Positions 50,616-60,622 are shown, counted from the stretch's first letter. The stretch is 64,000 bases of DNA from Polaribacter porphyrae (GCF_002954685.1 NZ_MSCN01000001.1:2781554-2845553); one strand, 5' to 3'. Made by a program: numbers and translations. The notes: generated by a model not told the origin, from the sequence alone.

Positions 50616-51158
50616 TTATTTTAAAATGTCTGTTGGCAAACCGTCAATACTTTGTTGATTTCTAGTTTCCCAGTAATTTTCAATACCTACTTTTCCTTGT
50701 TTTGTTGCCCAATCATTTAAGTCATTTCGTTCTCCTTTGTATTCAAAAAAAGGAATAGACATTCCACAAGAAGTTTGTGCAGATTCAACAATAATATCAA
50801 ATATTTGACGCGTTCCAGGTGTTTCTGGAAACAAAGAAATTACTTCATTCCAATCTCCGTCATTTGGTTTTATTTCTTTTCCTGTGCCATACAAACGCAA
50901 AATATTTGGCACTTTCTCAAAGGAACAAAACATAATGGTAATGCGTTTATTTTCTAACAAATGTGCAGCAGTTTCGTTTCCACTCCCTGTAACGTTTAAC
51001 CATAAAACACGGTTTTCACTCATCACTTTAAAAGAATCCATTCCTTTTGGTGATAAATTTATACGACCAGAATTAGGAGCAGTTGCTACAAAGAATATTT
51101 TTTGCGCTTCAATAAATTTTTGAAGTCTTGAGGTGATTTTTGTATAAAATTTTGACAT
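50616..51158 (-). CDS. Pyridoxamine 5'-phosphate oxidase-like flavin protein
   Basis: The 180 residues fit the split-barrel PNPOx-like group: FIEAQKIFFVATAPNSGRINLSPKGMDSFKV (about 14-44), VLWLNVTGSGNETAAHLLENKRITIMFCSF (about 51-80) and ILRLYGTGKEI (about 86-96). It probably binds FMN or F420-like cofactors; the reaction is unknown. First gene of the three-gene minus-strand unit with the VOC protein and glpD. Confidence 0.9.
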   Translation of the reverse strand: MSKFYTKITSRLQKFIEAQKIFFVATAPNSGRINLSPKGMDSFKVMSENRVLWLNVTGSGNETAAHLLENKRITIMFCSFEKVPNILRLYGTGKEIKPNDGDWNEVISLFPETPGTRQIFDIIVESAQTSCGMSIPFFEYKGERNDLNDWATKQGKVGIENYWETRNQQSIDGLPTDILK

Positions 51159-51212
51159 TTAGAGTAAAATAATAGAATTCACAATTTACAAAATATCATT
51201 TTATATTAACTA

Positions 51213-52445
51213 TTATTTTGCCCTACTTCTTAATTCAGAAATTATTTTACTTTCACTTTCTGTTTGTTTAGGGATATTGTAAGATTCCCAAAAATCAGGA
51301 TTAAATTTTTCAGCTTGATTTTCAATACTAGAGCTAATATCCATATTTCTTTTAAAGGGATAGTTTTCTACATTATCAATAACTACTTTATTAATAAAAA
51401 GCTCTTTTTTAGGATATTTTGTAAATAAAACTTTATTGGATTCTAAACCTTTAAAAATTCTCCAAGTATCTTCTTCTTTCTGATATTTTAGATACATTTT
51501 ATCATCTATTTCTTGATACTCAATAACTAAATTATAATATACTTGCAACGCTCGATTAGAGAACCTTCTTTTCCAAGACCTGTTTTTTTTCGCTTTTCTT
51601 ATCAATTCTATTCTTACAAAAGCAAAAGTTTTTGTATCAATAAAAAGTGTGCTGGTTTGAAAAGGTTTGTCAATTCCTGTTATTTTATATACAAGTCTAT
51701 TTTTATAGGGTAATATATTTTCGAGTATGTATTTCCATCCGTTTTTCCCTTTAATTGGTCCATAATCAAAACGAATTAAATCGTCTTCCACCAAATCTAT
51801 AATCGAATTTTTACGTTCAGAATTTTTATTCCAAGGATGTTTATCTCCTAAATAATTTGTTTTTACACCTAATATTTCTACTAATGGCTCTCTTTTGGTT
51901 TTATATCCTTGGTATAGAAATTTAGTGGCACATTCTAAATACTCAACATATTTATCTTCTTCTTTTTGTAAATCTCTAACATAACCTTCTAAAATATAAG
52001 GTTTTGTAGGGTAATTATTATATATCTCCTTGTACGCTTTTCTAACAATTTCTTTTGCTGTAAGTTGTTTCTTTTTGGTAGCTCTTATTACAACTTCTTC
52101 TAAATCTGTTGTTTTTGAAGAAAGGTATATGGTTTCATTTTTAGCAAAAGAATTAACTTTTTTACTGATTGATAAATACCCAATCATAGAAATAGTTATG
52201 CTATTTTTTTGCTTCTTATTTGGGATATAAAAAGTGAAAAAACCATCATTATTTGTTGTTGTACCTATAGATTCTGATGTTAAATAAATGGAAGCATAAG
52301 AAATTGGTTTAGAAGTTTCAAGGTCTAAAACACGACCAGAAATTTTAGTTTTATTTTGAGAAAAGTTTACAATTGAAACCAATATAAAAATAAGTGTGAT
52401 GTACTTTTTAATAAAATTATCCATAATTTTTAAACGATTCAACAA
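51213..52445 (-). CDS. Exported carboxypeptidase-like (CarboxypepD_reg) domain protein
   Basis: The 410-residue protein has a signal peptide after a short lead; an ATG at 52424 gives 403 residues and a cleaner start (MDNFIKKYITLIF). Then a beta-sandwich CarboxypepD_reg-like domain (KISGRVLDLETSKPISYASIYL onward, about 33-115), a helical linker (LTAKEIVRKAYKEIYNNYP), and a large beta-rich C-terminal domain. From memory it resembles Bacteroidota DUF5686-type proteins, but that was not checked. Probably outer-membrane or surface associated. No catalytic residues recognised. Confidence 0.8.
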   Translation of the reverse strand: MLNRLKIMDNFIKKYITLIFILVSIVNFSQNKTKISGRVLDLETSKPISYASIYLTSESIGTTTNNDGFFTFYIPNKKQKNSITISMIGYLSISKKVNSFAKNETIYLSSKTTDLEEVVIRATKKKQLTAKEIVRKAYKEIYNNYPTKPYILEGYVRDLQKEEDKYVEYLECATKFLYQGYKTKREPLVEILGVKTNYLGDKHPWNKNSERKNSIIDLVEDDLIRFDYGPIKGKNGWKYILENILPYKNRLVYKITGIDKPFQTSTLFIDTKTFAFVRIELIRKAKKNRSWKRRFSNRALQVYYNLVIEYQEIDDKMYLKYQKEEDTWRIFKGLESNKVLFTKYPKKELFINKVVIDNVENYPFKRNMDISSSIENQAEKFNPDFWESYNIPKQTESESKIISELRSRAK

Positions 52446-52524
52446 ATATAATGTTACTTAATCTTTTAGATGTTTTTTTAACAAACACTAATTATTACCT
52501 TTAACCCAAATAAAAATCTTTTTT

Positions 52525-54000
52525 ATGGAATACGGATTTCTATCAGTAATACCACCAATTATTGCCATCATTTTAGCGTTAAGAACCAAGCAAGTGTATA
52601 TTGCTTTGTTATTTGGAATTTGGTTTTCTTGGTTGATTATCAAAGGCTGGAATCCATTGGAAGGCACATTAGCAATGATAGAAGGAATGGTTAATGTTTT
52701 TCAATCGAAAGGGAATACAAGAACCATAATGTTTAGTGCATTAGTGGGTGCTTTGTTGATTTTCATTCAATATTCAAAGGGAGTTGAAGGTTTTATCAAT
52801 ATCATCAATAAAAGGTTGGTAAAACTAGAAGATAAAAAAACAGGATACAGTAGAGTAATGGTGCAACTTTTAGCCACTTTTACTGGTCTTTTATTGTTTG
52901 TGGAAACTAGTATTTCTTCTTTAACTGTGGGTACTTTATACAGACCAATTTTTGATAAATTAAAAATTCCAAGAGAAAAGCTGGCTTACATCGCAGATTC
53001 TAGTTCTGCTCCATCATCCATATTAATTCCTTTTAATGCTTGGGGAGCGTTTATAATGGGATTATTGTTAACACAAGGAATTGATAAGCCATTTTCTGTG
53101 ATGATAGCATCTATCAAATACAATTTTTACCCTTTATTGGCTATTGGAATTTTGTTCTTTATCATCTTATCAAAAAAAGATTTTGGCTTGATGAAAAAAG
53201 CAGAAATTAGAACCAAAGAAACAGGTGCTTTAATGAATGAGGGTTCAAAGCCAATGGTTTCTGATGCCGTAACTTCCTTTCCACCAAAAGAAGGTATACA
53301 AGCAAAAGCCTATAATATGATTGTGCCACTTTTGGTAATGGTTTTAATGATGCCAATCAATTTAATATATACAGGTTGGAATGCTGTAAAAACATCAACA
53401 TCTACTTTAGATCATATGCAACAAGCTATTGGAGAAGGTTCTGGTTCATCATCTGTTTTATATGCAGTACTTACAGCAATTTTAGTGGCAATAACTATGT
53501 ATTTCGTCCAAGGAATTTTAAAACCAAAAGAAGCCGTAAATTTAACTTTAAAAGGAATAAGTGAGCTAATGCCTTTGGCTTTATTAATGTTGTTAGCTTT
53601 TGCTATTGGCGATGCTTGTAAAGAATTAGAAACGGGTGTGTATGTGGCAAATGCTACTAAAGAGTGGTTGTCTCCAGAATTGTTACCAGCAGTTGTTTTT
53701 ATTATCAGTTCTTTTATTGCGTTTTCTACAGGAACTTCTTGGGGAACCTTTGCAATTATGTTGGCAATTTCTGTACCTATGGCAAATATTCATGGAGCAG
53801 ATATTACTATAGTGGTTGCTGCAACTTTAGGTGGTGGAATTTTCGGCGATCATTGTTCGCCAATTTCAGATACATCTATTATTTCTTCTATGGCTTCTGC
53901 AAGTGATCATATAGATCATGTGAAGACACAATTGCCTTATGCTTTGTTTGGAGGTGTAATTACTGTGATTTTGTATTTGGTTATTGGGTTTTTAGGTTAA
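52525..54000 (+). CDS. NhaC-family Na+/H+ antiporter
   Basis: The 491 residues are strongly hydrophobic with about eleven membrane helices. Family features include LVGALLIFIQYSKGVEGFI (about 74-92), VETSISSLTVGTLYRPIFDKL (about 129-149) and TGTSWGTFAIMLAISVPMA (about 403-421). The conserved GGGIFGDHCSPISDTSIISSMAS stretch (about 436-458) resembles transport-site segments of NhaC and related exchangers. It could equally be an amino-acid/proton antiporter. It fits a marine bacterium. Divergent from the CarboxypepD_reg gene by 79 bases. Confidence 0.92.
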   Translation: MEYGFLSVIPPIIAIILALRTKQVYIALLFGIWFSWLIIKGWNPLEGTLAMIEGMVNVFQSKGNTRTIMFSALVGALLIFIQYSKGVEGFINIINKRLVKLEDKKTGYSRVMVQLLATFTGLLLFVETSISSLTVGTLYRPIFDKLKIPREKLAYIADSSSAPSSILIPFNAWGAFIMGLLLTQGIDKPFSVMIASIKYNFYPLLAIGILFFIILSKKDFGLMKKAEIRTKETGALMNEGSKPMVSDAVTSFPPKEGIQAKAYNMIVPLLVMVLMMPINLIYTGWNAVKTSTSTLDHMQQAIGEGSGSSSVLYAVLTAILVAITMYFVQGILKPKEAVNLTLKGISELMPLALLMLLAFAIGDACKELETGVYVANATKEWLSPELLPAVVFIISSFIAFSTGTSWGTFAIMLAISVPMANIHGADITIVVAATLGGGIFGDHCSPISDTSIISSMASASDHIDHVKTQLPYALFGGVITVILYLVIGFLG

Positions 54001-54044
54001 AAACCTTAACTAAAAAGTTAACATAACATTAAGAATCTTTTTTA

Positions 54045-54052
54045 TAGATTTG
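54045..54052 (+). promoter_or_regulatory. -7 promoter element before the 54057 gene
   Basis: TAGATTTG fits TAnnTTTG, only five bases before the GTG at 54057, which would make that start nearly leaderless and leaves the exact start uncertain. Confidence 0.45.
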
Positions 54053-54056
54053 ATTT

Positions 54057-54359
54057 GTGAGTCAGTTGACCAAAATAAAAAGTGTTTTCCTTTTATTTAT
54101 CTTTCTTTTTTTTAAGATAGGAGTTGCTCATTCTCTTTCTCATTCATTTTCTCACGATAATTTAGACAATTGTGAGCAATGTATTTTAATTGTTGATGCT
54201 AATAAAACACAAACTTTTGACTACGCAAAAAGTTCTTATAATAATGAACCAGCAAAAGAGTTTTATACTTCAAAAACAATTACTTTAAGTTACAAAAATC
54301 CTTTTGTAAGAAAAAATCACCTTTTTTTCTTTTTTAATAAACCACCACCTACTTTATAG
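54057..54359 (+). CDS. Small exported CxxC protein
   Basis: The 100-residue frame opens at a GTG (or a TTG at 54066) and shows a signal peptide (about 5-26, VFLLFIFLFFKIGVAHS). A His-rich stretch follows with a CEQC motif (LSHSFSHDNLDNCEQCILI, about 27-45), then a polar middle and the tail FFFFNKPPPTL. Related small proteins with the AHSxSH and CxxC pattern occur beside outer-membrane genes in flavobacteria, from memory. A metal-binding role is possible but unproven. It precedes the DUF5916 gene by 148 bases. Confidence 0.65.
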   Translation: MSQLTKIKSVFLLFIFLFFKIGVAHSLSHSFSHDNLDNCEQCILIVDANKTQTFDYAKSSYNNEPAKEFYTSKTITLSYKNPFVRKNHLFFFFNKPPPTL

Positions 54360-54507
54360 TTTTTTTCGAGTATAAATCTAGATAAGGTTCAATACAAAGT
54401 AAAGTATCTGTTTAATTAACAGATAAACTTTCGTTATTTTTTTATTTGATAAACTTTAAAATCTTATAAAAAAATACACTCAAAAATTATTTTTTAAAGT
54501 TTATAAA

Positions 54508-56721
54508 ATGAAGAAAAAATATATTCAAATATTGTTTTTTTCTTTTTCAATATGCATTTATGCACAAAAAAAAGAAACTGATAATTTTCCTCCACCAGAA
54601 AATCCAGTTGAAATACAAGCAACTAAAACCAATAATAAAATTATAATTGATGGAAAATTAGACGAATCTGATTGGCAAAATGCAAAAGTAATTACACAAT
54701 TTTTTAGAGTTGAACCAGTACAAGGAGGAAATATTAAAAACCCAACAGAAGTACGTATTCTGTTTGATGATAAAAACCTTTATATTGGGGTTTTTGCAAA
54801 AGACTCTTTAGGTAAAAAAGGAGTTCGAATTCAAGATTTAAGGAGAGATTTCAGTACAACAGAAAACGATGTTTTTGGTATTCAAATTGATGCACAAAAC
54901 ACCAAGCAATATGCTGTTTCTTTTCAAACAACTCCCTTTGGAAATCAATTAGATTTACAGAGTTTTAATGATAGAAATAGAGATACCAATTGGAATGCTC
55001 TTTGGAATGTAAGAACTACAAGAACTAATCAAGGCTATTATGCAGAATTTGCAATTCCGTTCAAATCCATACGTTATGATAAACCTCAAAAAGGTAAACC
55101 AATTTCTTGGGGAATTACATTTTACAGGTTGGCAAGAAAAGACTTTGAAAAAACAGTTTTTCCTGCAATTCCGCAATCATTTTCTCAAAACAGAATGGTG
55201 TATGCTGCAAAATTAACAGGTTTAGAATTGCCTCCTCCATCAGCAAATATTAGAGTAGAACCTTATGCTTTGTATCAATATGATGATACAAAAGTTGGAA
55301 ATAGCACTACAAATAAAATTAGTGAACCAAAAATAGGGGGAGATGTAAAATGGGTCATCAACCCTAAAACAGTAGTAGATGTTACCATTAATACAGATTT
55401 TGCACAAGCAGATGTAGACAGAGCTGTTAATAATTTAGAACGATTTAATATTTTCTTCCCAGAAAGAAGACAGTTTTTTCTGGAAAATTCAGGAATTTGG
55501 GCAGGAAGCTCCAACTTTCAAATAAAGCCTTTTTTTAGCAGAACTATTGGTTTAGACAATAGCTTTAATGCACAACCTGCACCTTTAGATTTTGGTACAA
55601 GATATACACAAAGAGATGAAAACAGAACTATTGGTGCTCTAGCAGTAAGGCAAGGAGCTACAGACGAAGCTGGAGGAAGCACTTTTGGAGTGGCAAGATA
55701 TACGCAAAACTATGGTAAAGAAAATAATTTTGGAGCTATGATTACGCATAGAATAGATGATAGTTTTAATCCATTAAACATCAAAAATAAAAATAATACA
55801 ACCATTACTGTTGATGGTTTTATAAGACCAACACCAGAAGTTTCAGTTTCGTATTTATTATCAACATCAATAGATAGTGAGACTAATGGATTAGGATATT
55901 CAGGACGAATTTTTACAGGCAAACGTACCAATGATTATTATATGGGTTATGTAAATTCTTTTGTAAGTGATACTTATGCTCCAGATATGGGGTTTGTATT
56001 TCAGAAAGATGTGATGTATCACAGTCCAGGAGGTTATGCTATCTTAAGACCAAAAAAACTACCTTTTATTAGAAGATGGGATCCAGGAGTTTTCTTAAAT
56101 TATTATCACGATTTAAAAGATTTTGGAAACTTTCAACAAGCAAATTTGTATATTTTTCCAATTTTTATGTGGTTTAAGGACAATAGTTTTTTTGAAGCCT
56201 CATTTACTCCAACTTGGCAAAATATCAATTTTAATTTTTCTCCTTTAGGGATAAATATAGAAGAAGATAATTACAGTTATACACGCTATTTATTACGATA
56301 CAATACAGATCAATCTAAAAAACTTTCAGGAGGAACAAGGTTTGATTTTGGTAGTTTTTATAACGGAAATCGAAATACTTTTACAGGTAATTTACGATAT
56401 GCACCATTACCAAATATATCTTTATCAGCAAATTACGAACATAATAATATTAAAAGTCTTGGTATTCAAAAAGAAGATTTAAAGACAGATTTATATTCAG
56501 CTAATTTAAGATTGGCATTAAATCCTAGATTACAATTCAATAGTTTTTATCAATTTAATAGTTTTGATAAGCAAGGACGTTTGAATTTAAGATTGAGCTG
56601 GGAATATCAACCTTTGTCTTTTATTTATTTGGTGTTTAATGATATAGATGAAGATCAGTTTAACCCAAGAATTCAGAATAGACAATTTATTAGTAAAATT
56701 ACCTTTTTAAAACAATTTTAA
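54508..56721 (+). CDS. DUF5916 outer-membrane protein with CBM9-like domain
   Basis: The 737 residues start with a signal peptide (about 1-19, ICIYAQ). A carbohydrate-binding family-9-like domain (about 40-240) includes KIIIDGKLDESDWQNAKVIT and RILFDDKNLYIGVFAKD. A linker with a hydrolase-like PERRQFFLENSGIW segment (about 318-331) leads into a C-terminal outer-membrane beta-barrel (about 360-737, ending SKITFLKQF with terminal Phe). The family is widespread in Bacteroidota and of unknown function. Monocistronic apart from the small gene upstream. Confidence 0.92.
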   Translation: MKKKYIQILFFSFSICIYAQKKETDNFPPPENPVEIQATKTNNKIIIDGKLDESDWQNAKVITQFFRVEPVQGGNIKNPTEVRILFDDKNLYIGVFAKDSLGKKGVRIQDLRRDFSTTENDVFGIQIDAQNTKQYAVSFQTTPFGNQLDLQSFNDRNRDTNWNALWNVRTTRTNQGYYAEFAIPFKSIRYDKPQKGKPISWGITFYRLARKDFEKTVFPAIPQSFSQNRMVYAAKLTGLELPPPSANIRVEPYALYQYDDTKVGNSTTNKISEPKIGGDVKWVINPKTVVDVTINTDFAQADVDRAVNNLERFNIFFPERRQFFLENSGIWAGSSNFQIKPFFSRTIGLDNSFNAQPAPLDFGTRYTQRDENRTIGALAVRQGATDEAGGSTFGVARYTQNYGKENNFGAMITHRIDDSFNPLNIKNKNNTTITVDGFIRPTPEVSVSYLLSTSIDSETNGLGYSGRIFTGKRTNDYYMGYVNSFVSDTYAPDMGFVFQKDVMYHSPGGYAILRPKKLPFIRRWDPGVFLNYYHDLKDFGNFQQANLYIFPIFMWFKDNSFFEASFTPTWQNINFNFSPLGINIEEDNYSYTRYLLRYNTDQSKKLSGGTRFDFGSFYNGNRNTFTGNLRYAPLPNISLSANYEHNNIKSLGIQKEDLKTDLYSANLRLALNPRLQFNSFYQFNSFDKQGRLNLRLSWEYQPLSFIYLVFNDIDEDQFNPRIQNRQFISKITFLKQF

Positions 56722-56816
56722 CAAAGTAGAGTGTATTTGAGAATAAATAAAAGAAGATTTGTCCATAAGGTTGAAATTGTAGAAGACAATTATGAAATTA
56801 CAATTTGAAAATTATG

Positions 56817-57212
56817 TTATTTTGCCAAAACCCCACGTTTTTTAATTTCAGGAATCATTCGCAAAGCACCTTCTTTAACAGAATTTGCTTCAAAAATAAA
56901 TGTTTTTTCAAACAAGGTGTTTCCTGTAAAAAAAGTAACTTGAAAACGGTTGTTTAATTTGAATAATTCAGGTTGAATCAATTCAATTTTAGCAAATGAA
57001 TTGGCAGGTAGTTTTTCTAATTTTTTACGCAGTAAAGAAGTGGTTTTTGTTTTAGAAAAACCTTGTGAAACAATGACCATCATTTCTAAACCTATCTCTT
57101 TATTGTTGATGATATAAACATTCCAATCATCAGTTTTATAAATAGCATTATACTCATAAACTACAGCCATTTCTACGTTTGTAACTTCTGGTATTTTGAT
57201 GTCTTTTTTCAC
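56817..57212 (-). CDS. Small conserved protein downstream of the L,D-transpeptidase
   Basis: The frame is open from a TTG at 57278, but family resemblance begins at the GTG at 57212 (KKDIKIPEVTNVEMAVVYEYN), giving 131 residues and avoiding a 55-base overlap with the next gene. The core DWNVYIINNKEIGLEMMVIVSQGF and the closing RGVLAK match a Bacteroidota-only family that databases have called phenylalanyl-tRNA synthetase alpha subunit by neighbourhood. It has no synthetase motif. Function unknown. Eleven bases after the transpeptidase stop, so in its operon. Confidence 0.75.
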   Translation of the reverse strand: MKKDIKIPEVTNVEMAVVYEYNAIYKTDDWNVYIINNKEIGLEMMVIVSQGFSKTKTTSLLRKKLEKLPANSFAKIELIQPELFKLNNRFQVTFFTGNTLFEKTFIFEANSVKEGALRMIPEIKKRGVLAK

Positions 57213-57223
57213 TTTTGCTGAAT

Positions 57224-57934
57224 TTATTGATACTTCTTTAATTCTTCGAATATATTTTGATATAACTCTTTCTCCCAAGAAATGTTTTTAATATTTGGGA
57301 AAACATTATTTTTTCTAAAATCTCTTGGAGCGATAATTACTTTTATTTCTTGATTGAAAGCAAATTTTGAAAGAATAAAAATTTCTTCAATAGCTTCATC
57401 TCCAACAGGAATACAGCCAACAGTTACTTTTTTTCCGTGAATAAAAATATCACTACCTAAATTTGTTCTTCCAGTTTCTTTAGCTTTCTTTTTATCAAAC
57501 TTGTTTGGGTAATTTACTTTTAAAGAAAGGTGATAAGAGCTATTTGGGTTTAGAAATTCGATTTTATAAATGCCTTCAGGAATTTGTTTATCCCCTTCTT
57601 TTAATTTTGGTCCAATAGTTCCACTAAAACTAGTAAAACCGTACGTTTTAACTTTTTGAAAAATATCATTTTTTTGTCCCAAAAGTTCTAATTTTTGCTC
57701 TTCTTTAAAAATTAATAAAACTATTTTTTCAGGATAAGTATCTAATCCAACTCTTGACAAATAAGGCATTATTCTTTCATTAACTGAAGAATTGTATTTT
57801 TTTACAATCGAGTTTACAGTCTCTTTACCTTTTATTTTTGTTACAATAGGGGAATAAATTTTACGCCCATATTTAAGGAAACAGAATATTAAAATTAATA
57901 ATATTATTCCAAAAAAAACAAATTTCTTGTTCAT
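57224..57934 (-). CDS. L,D-transpeptidase (YkuD/YafK-like)
   Basis: The 236 residues have an N-terminal membrane helix or signal anchor (about 4-22). The YkuD catalytic domain (about 60-205) has the active site IFIHGKKVTVGCIPVGDEAIEEIF near 164-187, with the catalytic Cys at about 173 and the His of HG before it. Its sequence is closest to the YafK type. It probably works on peptidoglycan cross-linking or on protein attachment in the periplasm. Downstream of pheS by 57 bases, with the small conserved protein after it. Confidence 0.9.
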   Translation of the reverse strand: MNKKFVFFGIILLILIFCFLKYGRKIYSPIVTKIKGKETVNSIVKKYNSSVNERIMPYLSRVGLDTYPEKIVLLIFKEEQKLELLGQKNDIFQKVKTYGFTSFSGTIGPKLKEGDKQIPEGIYKIEFLNPNSSYHLSLKVNYPNKFDKKKAKETGRTNLGSDIFIHGKKVTVGCIPVGDEAIEEIFILSKFAFNQEIKVIIAPRDFRKNNVFPNIKNISWEKELYQNIFEELKKYQ

Positions 57935-57991
57935 ACTCTTTTACCACAAAGATTGGAATTCCTTCCCTTTTGAAAGGTTAGGATGGATTTT

Positions 57992-59011
57992 TTAAATAAC
58001 AGATTTAAACTGCTCTAAAAATCGTTTGTCATTCTCATAAAACATTCTGATATCAGGAATTTGATATAACAACATTGCAATACGCTCTATACCCATTCCA
58101 AAAGCGTAACCAGAATATTTTGTAGGGTCTATATTACAGTTTTTCAAAACATTAGGATCTACCATACCACAACCCATAATCTCTAACCAACCAGTACCTT
58201 TTGTAATTCTATAATCGGTTTCAGTTTCTAATCCCCAGTAAATATCTACTTCTGCACTTGGTTCTGTAAATGGGAAATAAGAAGGGCGTAAACGAATTTT
58301 AGACTTCCCAAACATCTCTTTTGTAAAGTATAAAAGGGTTTGTTTTAAATCTGCAAAAGAAACGTCAGTATCTATATATAAACCTTCGACTTGATGAAAA
58401 ATACAATGTGCTCTAGCAGAAATATCTTCGTTTCTAAAAACTCTTCCTGGAGAAATTGTTCTTATTGGCGGCTCATTTTTTTCCATATAACGTACTTGCA
58501 CAGAAGAAGTGTGTGTACGTAATAGAATATCTGGATTTTGCTCAATAAAGAACGTGTCTTGCATGTCTCTTGCAGGATGATATTCAGGTAAATTTAAAGC
58601 AGTAAAATTATGCCAATCGTCTTCAATTTCAGGCCCATCAGAAACCGTAAAACCAATTCTATTAAAAACTTCAATAATTTGATTTTTTACCAATGAAATT
58701 GGATGACGTGAACCTAATTCTATGGGTTCAGAAGGCCTAGTTAAATCGCCATAAACTCCTTTTTCTTCAACAGCGTTTTCTAAAGCATCATTTAATACAG
58801 TAACTTTTTCTTCAGCAGATTTTTTTAAATTGTTTAGTGCTTGCCCAAAATCTTTACGTAATTCAGCATCAACATTTTTAAATTCAGAAAATAAGTCTTT
58901 TAGTAAGCCTTTGCTACCTAAATATTTAATTCTGAATGCTTCAACCTCATCTTTTGTTGTGGCTTTAAAAGCATCTACTTCACCAATCAATTCCTTTACT
59001 TTATCTAACAT
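57992..59011 (-). CDS. pheS: Phenylalanine-tRNA ligase alpha subunit
   Basis: Catalytic subunit for charging tRNA(Phe). The 339-residue protein has an N-terminal coiled coil (about 1-90), motif 2 region HCIFHQVEGLYID (about 208-220) and PSYFPFTEPSAEVDI (about 246-260). Motif 3 is GYAFGMGIERIAMLLYQIPDIRMF (about 308-331). pheT is not adjacent. It heads the minus-strand pheS, L,D-transpeptidase, small-protein run. Confidence 0.97.
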   Translation of the reverse strand: MLDKVKELIGEVDAFKATTKDEVEAFRIKYLGSKGLLKDLFSEFKNVDAELRKDFGQALNNLKKSAEEKVTVLNDALENAVEEKGVYGDLTRPSEPIELGSRHPISLVKNQIIEVFNRIGFTVSDGPEIEDDWHNFTALNLPEYHPARDMQDTFFIEQNPDILLRTHTSSVQVRYMEKNEPPIRTISPGRVFRNEDISARAHCIFHQVEGLYIDTDVSFADLKQTLLYFTKEMFGKSKIRLRPSYFPFTEPSAEVDIYWGLETETDYRITKGTGWLEIMGCGMVDPNVLKNCNIDPTKYSGYAFGMGIERIAMLLYQIPDIRMFYENDKRFLEQFKSVI

Positions 59012-59165
59012 TTTAAAATAAAATTAGAGTACAAATTTAAACTTTTTTAAAGAGTTTTAGATTGTATTTTATAAGAAAACAACAATAGGAAGCGAAATCG
59101 ATTGAAATCAATACATTGAATAATTTTTAAGAAAACTTTTTTATTTTATCATATTGAAAATTAAC

Positions 59166-59173
59166 TATCTTTG
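59166..59173 (+). promoter_or_regulatory. -7 promoter element for gdhA
   Basis: TATCTTTG matches TAnnTTTG, 34 bases upstream of the gdhA ATG, in the divergent gap between pheS and gdhA. Confidence 0.65.
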
Positions 59174-59207
59174 TTGCGTTAAAATTTTATTAATCTCATA
59201 AAAAATT

Positions 59208-60563
59208 ATGGAGGAAAATATCAAATCAAAAATTGATGGTTTTATGGACTTGGTTAAACAAAGAAATGGACATGAACCAGAATTTTTACAGGCTGTACAA
59301 GAAGTAGCAGAAAATGTAATCCCTTATATCATTCAAAATGATATTTATCATGGAAAAAATATCCTTTTAAGGATGGTAGAGCCAGAAAGATTAATTTCTT
59401 TTCGTGTTTCTTGGGTTGATGACGATGGAGAAATTCAAGTAAATAGAGGCTATAGAGTTCAAATGAATTCTGCAATTGGACCATACAAAGGAGGTTTGCG
59501 TTTTCATAAATCTGTAAATGCAAGTATTTTAAAGTTTTTAGCTTTTGAACAAGTCTTTAAAAACTCTTTAACAACATTGCCTATGGGTGGTGGAAAAGGA
59601 GGTTCTGATTTTGACCCAAAAGGAAAATCAGACAATGAGATTATGCGTTTTTGCCATGCTTTTATGACTGAGTTGTTTAGACATATTGGTCATAATACAG
59701 ATGTACCTGCTGGAGATATTGGTGTTGGTGCAAGAGAAATTGGCTTTATGTTTGGAATGTACAAAAAACTACAAAACACTTTTACTGGTGTACTAACAGG
59801 AAAAGGGCAATCTTGGGGAGGTTCTTTAATTAGACCTGAAGCAACAGGTTATGGAACAGTGTATTTTGCTGAAAATATGCTAAAAACTAAAGACGATTCT
59901 TTTGAAGGGAAAACTGTAGTAATTTCTGGATCTGGAAATGTAGCACAATTTGCTGCTGAAAAAGCTATTGAATTAGGTGCAAAAGTATTAACTCTATCAG
60001 ATTCTGGAGGTTATATTTATGATGAAGAGGGTATTGATACCGAAAAACTTGAATTCGTAATGGATTTGAAGAATAATAGAAGAGGTAGAATTAGTGAGTA
60101 TGTAGATAAATATCCATCAGGTAAATACTTTAAAGGAGAAAGACCTTGGTCTGTAAAATGTGACATTGCTTTGCCTTGTGCTACTCAAAATGAGTTGAAT
60201 GGAGAAGAAGCAAAAACATTAATAGATAATGGTTGTATGTGTGTTTCTGAAGGAGCAAATATGCCATCTACGCCAGATGCAATGCACGCTTTTCAAAATG
60301 CAAAAATTTTATTTGCGCCAGGAAAAGCAAGTAATGCAGGTGGTGTTGCAACTTCTGGCCTAGAAATGTCGCAAAATTCATTAAGAATTTCTTGGTCTAG
60401 AGAAGAAGTAGATAGAAGGTTAAAAGATATCATGGAAGATATTCACGATTCTTGTGTTGAGTATGGAAAACAAGAAGATGGTTCGATAGATTACGTAAGG
60501 GGTGCAAATATTGCAGGTTTTGTTAAAGTTGCTGATGCTATGTTAGCTCAAGGAATTATTTAA
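59208..60563 (+). CDS. gdhA: NADP-type glutamate dehydrogenase
   Basis: Assimilates ammonia into glutamate. The 451 residues have GYRVQMNSAIGPYKGGLRFH (about 82-101), the catalytic Lys segment LPMGGGKGGSDFDPKGKSD (about 124-142), nucleotide fold KTVVISGSGNVAQFAAEKAIELGAKV (about 234-259) and ALPCATQNELNGEEAK near 322-337. Length and motifs fit the hexameric NADP enzyme. Monocistronic, with a terminator after. Confidence 0.96.
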   Translation: MEENIKSKIDGFMDLVKQRNGHEPEFLQAVQEVAENVIPYIIQNDIYHGKNILLRMVEPERLISFRVSWVDDDGEIQVNRGYRVQMNSAIGPYKGGLRFHKSVNASILKFLAFEQVFKNSLTTLPMGGGKGGSDFDPKGKSDNEIMRFCHAFMTELFRHIGHNTDVPAGDIGVGAREIGFMFGMYKKLQNTFTGVLTGKGQSWGGSLIRPEATGYGTVYFAENMLKTKDDSFEGKTVVISGSGNVAQFAAEKAIELGAKVLTLSDSGGYIYDEEGIDTEKLEFVMDLKNNRRGRISEYVDKYPSGKYFKGERPWSVKCDIALPCATQNELNGEEAKTLIDNGCMCVSEGANMPSTPDAMHAFQNAKILFAPGKASNAGGVATSGLEMSQNSLRISWSREEVDRRLKDIMEDIHDSCVEYGKQEDGSIDYVRGANIAGFVKVADAMLAQGII

Positions 60564-60593
60564 AAAAAATCAATAGTTATAGTATTAAAAGGG

Positions 60594-60622
60594 AACGCGT
60601 CAAGAAATTGACGCGTTTCTTT
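60594..60622 (+). terminator. Terminator after gdhA
   Basis: Perfect 10-base arms AACGCGTCAA and TTGACGCGTT over GAAA, then TCTTTG TTTCTTT. The GC-rich stem stands out against the AT-rich surroundings. Confidence 0.93.
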
